Source of the DNA: JBBAEV01 sp041655735
Lineage (GTDB): Bacteria; Bacillota_I; Bacilli_A; RF39; UBA660
NCBI GenBank assembly: GCA_041655735.1
Contig: JBBAEV010000011.1
Coordinates: forward strand, 1-25,313
Length of the DNA: 25,313 nucleotides
Reading direction: 5' to 3'
This document shows positions 1 through 7,754 of the stretch, one piece after another. Position 1 is the first letter of the stretch. Every line of letters begins with the position of its first letter. The translations under genes were made by a program, and so were the position numbers. Below the pieces are notes generated by a model. The model saw nothing but the letters and a program-made list of their open reading frames with translations, did no database searches and was not told the DNA's origin.

Positions 1-2661
1 ATAACTTTATTATTAGTAATAGCATTACCTTTTATATTTAATTTAACAATAGAAGTACAAAATAAGGTGCTTGATGTACAACCTGATCCAGAAAATCCAG
101 GAGAATTAATGATGGGGGATGACAATTTAATAAGAAAAGTCATTCTGCCTATTATGCCTGAGTATAAATTATATACATCTACTTACGGTTATGAATGCAA
201 ATATCAACTTGCAAATTTAATTGAAACAACTGATCCAGTAGAATTAACCGATGAACAAGTATTAACAAATTTATTTTATGGTGGTATATATGCAGTTTAT
301 GTAAAAGATGCTAATGTGAGAAATGATGAGGTGTATATTTCTCGTGAAGAAAAAAACAAATGGTTAGACTTAGTTAAATTAGATAATGGAGAATATGATA
401 TTTATAATTATCCTCAAATAGATGATACATTAGAAAACGAAAACATTACAAGGAATAGCGTTACTCTCCCAGCTTTCGTTGAATATAAATCGAGTACTGT
501 AGATAGGGGTTTAGGAGAAGTGATAGTAGAAATAGTTCACGGCATATTTTATGATGAGAATACCAATTATTGGTATTCCAAAGGATCTACATCTTCTGAT
601 CCTGGAGTTGAAAAAATCTTAGGCTTTGGTTCTAAACCTTTATCAGGATCTACATATAACTTTGGAGATGCTCCATTAAAAACTAGTTGTTTACCCTATT
701 TTTTTACTGTTAATAGTATTGAAAGAAGTCATTATGATTGGGATATAGTTGCAACATATGATTATGATTTTATAAGAACAACTTATCTTTTTGTATTACA
801 TGATGAAGATAATGATCTTAATAATTATAGTTTATATGAAAATTTATCTGATTATGATTTAACAGAAATAAATGGGTTTCCCTACTATACCTTAGTTGAA
901 GCAAAACCTAATATATTAGAAGAATACCCTCTTGAAGGCGGTAAATTAATAGTATCATATTTGATGCAAACATTTATGAAGAGTAATAATGCCGAATATA
1001 AAGAAGCAATAAAAAGTGGAGGGTATGTAACTTTAACAGAAACAAAGGCAATGGATGAAACAAATATATCTTCTGATAAATATATAGAATATACGCCATT
1101 TATATCAACAATATTAATATTAGGTGTGTTAATAGTAATTGCATCAGTAACTTTAGATATAGCATTACGGATAGTAAAATTAGGCTTTCTTCAAATAATC
1201 GCACCAATTCCAGTAATAACAAATGTAGTAGAAAAAAACTATGCAAATTCAATGTTAAAAAGATGGGTAGATGAATATATAAAAACATATGTAGATCTAT
1301 TCTTGAGATTAGCTATGATTTACTTTGTAATGTTTTTACTAGACGTGTTATTAAAACTAATAGATACAATGGAATTCACGCTAATAAATATATTCATCCT
1401 AATAGGAGCATTAATGTTTTTGAAACAAGCACCAACATTAATAGGAAATTTATTTAAAATAGAGGGAATGGCAGATGGAACATTTAGTTTAAATCCAATG
1501 AAAAAGTTAAGAGGAATCCCAGTGGTAGGAAAAGCAACAGCTTTCGGATTAGGAACATTAGGAGGATTAAGACAAGGATTATTTAAAGGGAAGTTATTTG
1601 GTGGAGCGCTAAAAGGAGGGTTAGCAGGAGCTAAGACGGTACCATTTTCTGGATTAGATCCAAAAGCAGATTATAAAAGGTCAGCATTTAATGTTGGACG
1701 AGATAGTGTGTTACAAGAAATAACGGGGAATGAAAAAGCGAAATCAGGATTTATGAATAGATTAGAAAATAAACTAGACGATAGTTTGGGTGGCGTAAAT
1801 AAAGCAAGAAGAAAAGCCAAAAAAGAATATAAAGCGGCTGGAGGAGCCCAAACATCAGCACAAGAAGTATATGATGTAGCAAGTAAAAGAAGAACAAATG
1901 CACAGGGGGCAACAGCAACAGCAAAAAGCACATTAGCAGGAAGTGTAAAAGTAGCAGATGCAGCGACTAAAAACGCAGAAGCAGCCAAAGGGGTAGCAGC
2001 CACAACAGAAACGTTAGCACAGTTAGCTTCAGGGGATTTATCATCAAAAAGATCGTCATTAAGAAGCGCAAGGAGTGCAACAGCCGCAGCAAGAGCAAAT
2101 AGAGAATCATTAGAACATAATTTAAGCGGAGCACGGGAAAATTATGAGATAGAAGCAGAAAAAACAAGAAAAATAAATGAAGGAATAGGAAGATATCAAA
2201 GACAATACGAAGATGCAAAGAGGGCTGGAAATGAAGAAGATATGAGAAAGGCAGAAGAAGGACTTAGTGCTTTAGATAATGAAAAAATAATACAAATGCA
2301 AAAAGAAGTGCAAGCTAAAGCATCAGTAGATAAAATAAGTGAAGAATGGGGAAAAGCATCAGAAGAAGAAAGGGAAAGAATACAAGAAGAAATAACAGCA
2401 GAAATTTTTGAACAAGAATCAGCAAAATATGCAGATAGAAAATGGGAAGAAGCTTATGAAGCATATAATGAAAAATATGTAGCTGAGGATGAAGCGCAAG
2501 ATGCCCAAGAAGAAGCCTTATCAGATTTTAATGCTGCAGAGAAAGCTCGAGAAAAAGAAACTGCATCAGAAAAAGCATTAGAAGAGGCATCCAAAGCAAA
2601 AGCTGCTGCGGATAAAAGAGCTCAACAAGCAGAAGAACAAGTTAATAAAACAGATAAATAA
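1..2661 (+). CDS. VirB6/TrbL-like T4SS channel protein, 5' end outside window
   Basis: Partial gene. The frame is open from base 1 and its first 16 codons are hydrophobic, so the GTG at 67 is not the true start. After that membrane segment comes a long polar, probably extracytoplasmic region (about nt 70-1080). It is followed by several hydrophobic segments (about 1096-1170, 1175-1230, 1290-1360, 1375-1430) and a Lys/Ala/Glu-rich coiled-coil tail (about 1780-2660). The polytopic core, with GFLQIIAPIPVI and an aromatic-rich helix near 1290, resembles the VirB6/TrbL-type proteins of Gram-positive conjugation systems, which are thought to form the inner-membrane channel. The neighbours prgI, virB4 and virD4 support this. 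From about nt 1090 the codons end mostly in A, unlike the first third. The family call is from residue pattern and context only. Confidence 0.75.
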   Translation: MTLLLVIALPFIFNLTIEVQNKVLDVQPDPENPGELMMGDDNLIRKVILPIMPEYKLYTSTYGYECKYQLANLIETTDPVELTDEQVLTNLFYGGIYAVYVKDANVRNDEVYISREEKNKWLDLVKLDNGEYDIYNYPQIDDTLENENITRNSVTLPAFVEYKSSTVDRGLGEVIVEIVHGIFYDENTNYWYSKGSTSSDPGVEKILGFGSKPLSGSTYNFGDAPLKTSCLPYFFTVNSIERSHYDWDIVATYDYDFIRTTYLFVLHDEDNDLNNYSLYENLSDYDLTEINGFPYYTLVEAKPNILEEYPLEGGKLIVSYLMQTFMKSNNAEYKEAIKSGGYVTLTETKAMDETNISSDKYIEYTPFISTILILGVLIVIASVTLDIALRIVKLGFLQIIAPIPVITNVVEKNYANSMLKRWVDEYIKTYVDLFLRLAMIYFVMFLLDVLLKLIDTMEFTLINIFILIGALMFLKQAPTLIGNLFKIEGMADGTFSLNPMKKLRGIPVVGKATAFGLGTLGGLRQGLFKGKLFGGALKGGLAGAKTVPFSGLDPKADYKRSAFNVGRDSVLQEITGNEKAKSGFMNRLENKLDDSLGGVNKARRKAKKEYKAAGGAQTSAQEVYDVASKRRTNAQGATATAKSTLAGSVKVADAATKNAEAAKGVAATTETLAQLASGDLSSKRSSLRSARSATAAARANRESLEHNLSGARENYEIEAEKTRKINEGIGRYQRQYEDAKRAGNEEDMRKAEEGLSALDNEKIIQMQKEVQAKASVDKISEEWGKASEEERERIQEEITAEIFEQESAKYADRKWEEAYEAYNEKYVAEDEAQDAQEEALSDFNAAEKAREKETASEKALEEASKAKAAADKRAQQAEEQVNKTDK

Positions 2662-2702
2662 ATGTTAGGTATTAATAGATAAAAGTAAAAAGGGGTGATA
2701 TA

Positions 2703-2795
2703 ATGAATGTTAAGGTAAGTAATAAAAAACAAATTAATAGTAAACTTATTATTAATTTAAAAAAAGGGGTGGTAATTAATGATAGAAGAGGTTAA
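2703..2795 (+). CDS. possible 30-residue small ORF between virB6-like and prgI-like genes
   Basis: An ATG at 2703 follows a good Shine-Dalgarno sequence (GGGGTGAT, 2693-2700) and opens a 30-codon frame ending with TAA at 2793-2795. It overlaps the start of the PrgI-like gene at 2779. The peptide is Lys/Asn/Ile-rich and has no recognisable domain. The ribosome site resembles those of the true genes here, so it may be a translated small protein or a coupling leader for the next gene. It could equally be chance in AT-rich DNA. Confidence 0.3.
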   Translation: MNVKVSNKKQINSKLIINLKKGVVINDRRG

Positions 2796-3123
2796 TAGTA
2801 ATAACCAGGCAAATTATTTGATCCCGGCAAATTCGAAAAGAGGATTGCTAATTATGGGGAGTTTCTATATAAAAGATCTTATATTATTTGGTTCTGGCGT
2901 TTTACTTACAGTAATAATATTAATATTATTTGAACCGGGGAATCTACCAATGATTATAGTTACAATTTTACCGGCTTTAATTACAGGATTATTAGTAATG
3001 CCAATACCAAATTATCACAATACATTAACTGTTATATTATCTATAATTAATTTTTATTCAAAAAGAGAGAAATTTAAATGGGAGGGGTGGAGTTTCTATG
3101 AAGAAACCAACAGTACGAAGTAA
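2779..3123 (+). CDS. PrgI-like T4SS membrane protein
   Basis: A 114-residue protein with two adjacent hydrophobic helices (about residues 30-48 and 52-70) and short polar ends. Size, topology and position directly before VirB4 match the PrgI/TcpE-type small membrane proteins of Gram-positive conjugation loci, which associate with the VirB4 ATPase at the membrane. The N-terminal pattern of a short polar segment with IPANSKRGLL before the first helix also fits. The start is supported by AAGGGGTGG 8 bases upstream. Its 3' end overlaps the next gene by 26 bases, indicating one translationally coupled operon. Confidence 0.65.
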   Translation: MIEEVNSNNQANYLIPANSKRGLLIMGSFYIKDLILFGSGVLLTVIILILFEPGNLPMIIVTILPALITGLLVMPIPNYHNTLTVILSIINFYSKREKFKWEGWSFYEETNSTK

Positions 3124-3655
3124 TTCAAAGTATACAGAGGATTATATTACAGTTAAATCTATATCTAATGGAATGATAACTCTAGATAATAATTTAAAAA
3201 TAACTGGTGTAAAAATAATGCCTAGAAATATATTTATTCTAGATCAAGATTCCCAAGACGCAATATTAATAAATTTAAAAAATTTCTATAATACAATTGA
3301 TTATGAATTTTGGATAATATGCGCCGATCGTCCAGTTGATATGTCAGTATATTTATCTCAATTACAATTACTTTATAATTCGACACAAAGCCCTGTAGTG
3401 AGAAAATTAGTTACTGAAGATATTCAAAAAGGTAATTCTTTTATGCAGAATAAAGTTGTTGATACCGAATTTTATTTATTATTTAAAGAAAAGGATATAG
3501 ATTTAATTCAAAAAAGGATTAGAGGATTAATAAATGGTTTAATAAATTGTGGGTTAAATTCATCTCAAGTCACTAATGATGATTTAAGAGTAATATTAGA
3601 CAACTTTTTAAATGGTGGAGTGACAACTGAATTTGGGACGGTGATGGTATCATGA
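3098..3655 (+). CDS. VirB4 N-terminal domain as a separate protein
   Basis: A 185-residue soluble protein with no Walker motifs. Its sequence (YTEDYITVKSISNGMI near the start, then YNTIDYEFWIICADRPVD and later GLNSSQVTNDDL) resembles the N-terminal membrane-associated part of VirB4/TraC-like ATPases from Gram-positive conjugative elements. The start has a strong GGGAGGGGTGG site. The TGA stop overlaps the ATG of the ATPase gene (ATGA at 3652-3655), so the two halves are translationally coupled. The split looks like a natural domain boundary rather than a frameshift: the next gene has its own ATG and the two reading frames differ. The stop is followed two codons later by an in-frame TAA. Confidence 0.65.
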   Translation: MKKPTVRSNSKYTEDYITVKSISNGMITLDNNLKITGVKIMPRNIFILDQDSQDAILINLKNFYNTIDYEFWIICADRPVDMSVYLSQLQLLYNSTQSPVVRKLVTEDIQKGNSFMQNKVVDTEFYLLFKEKDIDLIQKRIRGLINGLINCGLNSSQVTNDDLRVILDNFLNGGVTTEFGTVMVS

Positions 3656-5436
3656 ATATAAAAACACAAATTGCTCCTAAAGGGCTCGAATTTAAATCTA
3701 GCGAATTTATTATAAGTGATAAATATGCTACTATTTTATCAGTAATAGCATATCCAAAAGTTATATCACCAGGTTATTTATCAGCACTTACTAATATGGC
3801 GGGGATAAAAATAGTTATAAAACATATACCTATGCCTTTTTCAGCAATTAGTAAAATGCTTAATAAACAAATAGCAGATCTTCGTATTAAATATCAGGAA
3901 GAAAAAGATAAAGTAGTCCAAGAAAGAATAAGATTAGATGTTGAATCATTAGAATATTTTGTAACCATGTTATCAGCAGATCAATCAAGAATATTTGATT
4001 TCCAACTCCATATAATGATAACTGCTGATAATAAAGAAGAATTGGATAATAAAAAGATCCAAGTAAAAAATTATTTAGATGCCATGCAAATGAGAGCCTT
4101 AGCTCTCCGTTTTGAGCAAGAAAATGTATTTCGCTCAATGCTTCCTATTTTTGAAAAACAAGAAATTGAAAAGAGAATAGGGACACCGATACCTTCTATA
4201 ACTATAGCTGGTATGTATCCATTTATTTTTGATAGTATCAAAGATGAAGGCTTATCAGTTCTACTAGGTGTAGATTTTTCTGGCGGGGTTATTTTATTTA
4301 ATCAATTTTTGTATCAAATAAAAAAGGAACATAATCGCACTAATGCAAATTTGATTATTTTAGGTACAAGTGGTAGTGGGAAATCAACTACTGCAAAATT
4401 AATTATCCGTTCCCATATTAGAAATGGGCATCAAATTGTATGTATAGATCCAGAAGATGAATTATACGAAATGTCAAAATTATATGGGGGAGATACTATT
4501 GATTTAGGCAAGGGCGGAGATTTTGGTATGATTAATCCCCTTGAAGTAATAGTAGATGCTGATGATGAAGAACTACAACAAGGACTAGGTTATACTGTGT
4601 TAACTCAAGCATTACAACATTTAAAAGCTTTTATGAAATATTATGATCCAAGCATAACTGAAGACGTGCTTAATTTATTTAGTGAAGTAGTACAAGAAAC
4701 ATATCAAAGATATAATATTAATTTTGAAAGTGATTTTTCAAAATTTACATCACAAGATTTCCCTACATTTAAAGATGTTTATGCTACTATAAAAGGTAAA
4801 TTAATGGCTGGGAATTTAGGAGTAAAAGAGCAGGAAATAATGGAAGCATTAGAATTAAAAATAAGACCATTAGTAAAAGAGTTAAAGTATTATTTTGATG
4901 GACATACAACTATTACTGCACAAAGTGACTTTATAGTATTTAATATAAGAGAGTTAATGAACTCTGCTGAAAACATCAGAAATGCATTATTCTTTAATAT
5001 ATTAAAATATGCATGGGGACTATCATTAGATAAAAGTGTTAATACTGCTTTTTATGTCGATGAAGCTCATGTACTATTAAGTGGTAATAATACATTGGGG
5101 GCTGAGTTTTTAGCTCAAATTCAAAGAAGAGCTAGAAAATATAACACTGGTACAATAATTATTACTCAGCAACCTAGTGATTTTAGCGATAGTGCTGTTA
5201 TTACTCAAGGTAAAGCTGTTTTTGATAATGCTTCATATTATATTGTTATGAATTTAAAGAAACAAGCAACTGAGGATTTGGGTAAATTAATTGATCTAAA
5301 TGATAATGAAAAGAATAGCATAAAACGTTATAACCAAGGGGAAGCTTTATTTGTATGTGGTAGTAGAAGAATGAGAATAAATATAGTAGTAACTCCTGAA
5401 GAGCTAGAATCATTCGGTTCAGGTGGTGGCTTATAA
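3652..5436 (+). CDS. VirB4-like T4SS ATPase (ATPase half)
   Basis: A 594-residue ATPase that energises assembly and transport in type IV secretion. Walker A is GTSGSGKST at residues 238-246 and Walker B is FYVDEAH near 467-473, followed by the typical QIQRRARKYN and IIITQQPSDF segments of VirB4. About 200 residues precede Walker A, so together with the upstream 185-residue protein the pair reaches normal VirB4 length. The start overlaps the preceding stop by 4 bases. The motifs make the family call strong. The likely site of action is the cytoplasmic face of the membrane. Confidence 0.93.
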   Translation: MNIKTQIAPKGLEFKSSEFIISDKYATILSVIAYPKVISPGYLSALTNMAGIKIVIKHIPMPFSAISKMLNKQIADLRIKYQEEKDKVVQERIRLDVESLEYFVTMLSADQSRIFDFQLHIMITADNKEELDNKKIQVKNYLDAMQMRALALRFEQENVFRSMLPIFEKQEIEKRIGTPIPSITIAGMYPFIFDSIKDEGLSVLLGVDFSGGVILFNQFLYQIKKEHNRTNANLIILGTSGSGKSTTAKLIIRSHIRNGHQIVCIDPEDELYEMSKLYGGDTIDLGKGGDFGMINPLEVIVDADDEELQQGLGYTVLTQALQHLKAFMKYYDPSITEDVLNLFSEVVQETYQRYNINFESDFSKFTSQDFPTFKDVYATIKGKLMAGNLGVKEQEIMEALELKIRPLVKELKYYFDGHTTITAQSDFIVFNIRELMNSAENIRNALFFNILKYAWGLSLDKSVNTAFYVDEAHVLLSGNNTLGAEFLAQIQRRARKYNTGTIIITQQPSDFSDSAVITQGKAVFDNASYYIVMNLKKQATEDLGKLIDLNDNEKNSIKRYNQGEALFVCGSRRMRINIVVTPEELESFGSGGGL

Positions 5437-5455
5437 GATTTAAGGTGATTTAAAT

Positions 5456-7012
5456 ATGAAATTTACTAAAGATTTTTTTACAAAAGCAAATAGAAAAGTT
5501 TTAATCGCAGTTATAGGCACAATAGGTTCAATAATATTAGTGCCTATAATAATATTGTTATTTTTTACCGGCGTAACGGTTTCTTTTTTCGATATTTTTT
5601 CTATGGATAAAATGGCATTTACAAGCATGGTATCAGATCCAAACAATACTTGTCGTAATCCTCAAGGAGTTATTATGGCTGCAGAATGGTTATATACCGT
5701 TGGTGGAACTCAACCCAATGGCAGTAGACCACAAAATCATATTGAGTATGCAAGAAGTTTCAGAAAGACAAATAGTAGAGGTCGTGAAATTGTAGGATAT
5801 CATGGAAAAAGTTTTGTTTATGGTTGGGATTCAAGATGGAATCAAATAATTTCTCCCTATTACAATAGAGGTGAAAAAATATGGCAAGATCAAAGAGAAG
5901 GACTTGATTGTTCAGGTTTTGTTAGTTGGGCTTTTTGGAATGCAGGGTTTAAGGAGGTGAAGCCTGCTACTTCAGCTGATGGAACAGTAACAAAATGGGG
6001 AATATTAAGAGACCCAGTCACTTCTGTGGAACCAGGTGATTATGCACATAGATCAGGGCATATAGGTATAGTAGTAGAAGTAAATGAAGAGGGAGTATAT
6101 GTAATAGAATCTCAAGGTCATCGTCAGGATTTACGTAAAAATTTTTATTCCTTTGAAAAAATAAAAAATAGAAAATCAGGTTTTACGGATTTTTATTATT
6201 CTAATTTATATGATACTGGAGATAGTTCCTGTAATTGGAATATACCATCAATATATGTTAATAGTAGTAATATTTTTGTGGATGTAAAAAATACTCGAAT
6301 AACCTTAGAAGAATATATTATGGGAACTTTAAAAAACGAATTGAATTGGGGTGAAAACATTAATGCTGAGGCATTAAAAGCTCAAGCGGTTGCAGCTAGA
6401 ACCTATGTTCTATATCATGCAATCAAAAATGATTTTCCAAGAAAAGTGACTTTAAAAATGGAAAAGAATAATAATTCTAAAGCCGATGATCCCAATGACG
6501 ATTATAATTTAATACTAAATGTTTTAAATACTACTACAACATTTCAATCTTATAGTAGTCCTAATTCATTTAGTGATAAAGAAAAGACACGGTTACTAAA
6601 TGAAGTAATAGGCCCAACCGCTGGAATGGTAATGATTTATAATAATAAACTTATAGATTCAGAATATTCAGCTTGTGACAAAGATACAGATTATCGAGTA
6701 ACACCTTCAACTAAAGAACATGTACCAACGGTACTTACTAGAGAAAACTTAGCTACTGGCAAACAGATGAAAGAAGATGGAGAATTACCAGGGCCATATA
6801 ATAGAATATGGATAGGAGAATGTGGTGGTAAAGCGAATGCTCATAATAGGGGAATGGAACAAAGAGGAGCTGTATTAATGTCTTTAATAGCCGGTTGGAC
6901 TTATACGGATATTTTAAATTATTATTATGATTATGATAATGATGTATTAATAAATATTAACGATTGGTTAAAGGCAGAAATGCCAAATCTAATACAAAAA
7001 TATGGAGAATAA
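5456..7012 (+). CDS. membrane-anchored NlpC/P60 peptidase fused to SpoIID-like domain
   Basis: A 518-residue protein with one N-terminal membrane helix (about residues 14-42) that would place the rest outside the cell. Residues about 65-250 form an NlpC/P60-type cysteine peptidase: Cys152 in LDCSGFVSW, His202 in RSGHIGIVV and His222 in ESQGHR. Residues about 265-490 match SpoIID/LytB: EEYIMGTLKNELNW with the probable catalytic Glu295, EALKAQAVAARTY, and AHNRGMEQRGA around His463. SpoIID proteins cleave glycan strands as lytic transglycosylases; NlpC/P60 enzymes cut stem peptides. Inside a T4SS operon this would be the VirB1-like wall-opening enzyme. The start is supported by AAGGTGAT upstream. 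Pairing with SpoIID instead of the usual lysozyme-like domain is unusual. Confidence 0.85.
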   Translation: MKFTKDFFTKANRKVLIAVIGTIGSIILVPIIILLFFTGVTVSFFDIFSMDKMAFTSMVSDPNNTCRNPQGVIMAAEWLYTVGGTQPNGSRPQNHIEYARSFRKTNSRGREIVGYHGKSFVYGWDSRWNQIISPYYNRGEKIWQDQREGLDCSGFVSWAFWNAGFKEVKPATSADGTVTKWGILRDPVTSVEPGDYAHRSGHIGIVVEVNEEGVYVIESQGHRQDLRKNFYSFEKIKNRKSGFTDFYYSNLYDTGDSSCNWNIPSIYVNSSNIFVDVKNTRITLEEYIMGTLKNELNWGENINAEALKAQAVAARTYVLYHAIKNDFPRKVTLKMEKNNNSKADDPNDDYNLILNVLNTTTTFQSYSSPNSFSDKEKTRLLNEVIGPTAGMVMIYNNKLIDSEYSACDKDTDYRVTPSTKEHVPTVLTRENLATGKQMKEDGELPGPYNRIWIGECGGKANAHNRGMEQRGAVLMSLIAGWTYTDILNYYYDYDNDVLININDWLKAEMPNLIQKYGE

Positions 7013-7013
7013 T

Positions 7014-7739
7014 ATGAAAAAAATAAAAAATAAGATAAAAATAATATGTATTTGTATTTTCCCTTTATTGTTATCTGGATGTAATGTAGATTATAGTATT
7101 AACATATCAGAAGATGGAACTATTTTTGAAAGTACGAATTGGTTATTAAATTTTTCAGAATTAAATGATGATGTTTCAAAATATCTTTATCAAAAAGAAG
7201 CAGAAATTTTATATAACGAATGGATATTTAATTTAGATTACTATGATTATGATATAAATCAATTTAATAAATACGAGAAAGAGTATATTAATAATGAAGA
7301 CCAGGTGGGTATGAATATTAATAATAGATATGATAACTTAGATGAATATAAAAAAATATCTTCTATCAATTTCTTTGCAGATGTTTTGAAAACAAGGACT
7401 ACATCTAACAAATTTATTATTGATATTAGTCTTGATAATACACTATTTCCTTCTGATTTTATTTTTATAACTCCTGAAAAAATAAATGTAACTATTACTG
7501 CCCCTTTTGATGTGATTGAAACAAATGCTCAAAGTATCGATGAAAACACAAACACTTATAAATGGACTATAGATCCTAATGGTAAAGAAACACAAGTAAG
7601 AATTGTTTTTGATAAAAATACAGGAACCGTTTTTGCTAATAAAAACAAAACAATATTAGGTATTATTATTGGAATAGTATTATCTGTTATAGTTATTGTT
7701 ATTTTTCGTTATAAGAGATATAATAGTTCTATGAAGTAA
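7014..7739 (+). CDS. lipoprotein with C-terminal membrane helix (LppM-like), T4SS-associated
   Basis: A 241-residue protein starting at ATG 7014, which has GGAG at the right distance; a longer frame from 7002 starts inside that site. A basic N-terminus and hydrophobic stretch end in the lipobox LLSGC with Cys23, so it should be a lipoprotein. The segment after it (YSINISEDGT) resembles the start of LppM-like lipoprotein domains. A second hydrophobic helix (about residues 214-234) is followed by a basic tail, giving a double membrane anchor. It lies between the wall hydrolase and virD4, overlapping neither by more than the junction. I do not recognise a specific function; a surface or channel-associated role in the secretion apparatus is inference. 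Confidence 0.7.
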   Translation: MKKIKNKIKIICICIFPLLLSGCNVDYSINISEDGTIFESTNWLLNFSELNDDVSKYLYQKEAEILYNEWIFNLDYYDYDINQFNKYEKEYINNEDQVGMNINNRYDNLDEYKKISSINFFADVLKTRTTSNKFIIDISLDNTLFPSDFIFITPEKINVTITAPFDVIETNAQSIDENTNTYKWTIDPNGKETQVRIVFDKNTGTVFANKNKTILGIIIGIVLSVIVIVIFRYKRYNSSMK

Positions 7740-7754
7740 TATTGAGGTGGTATA

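Noticed and set aside
1671..2218. Long antisense frames opposite the VirB6-like tail
   Set aside because: They have no ribosome sites, are low-complexity Leu/Ala-rich, and mirror the Lys/Glu/Ala codons of the real gene.
2913..2930. Perfect 18-bp palindrome AATAATATTAATATTATT
   Set aside because: Lies within a membrane-helix coding stretch of the PrgI-like gene and is purely A/T; best explained by Ile/Leu codons.
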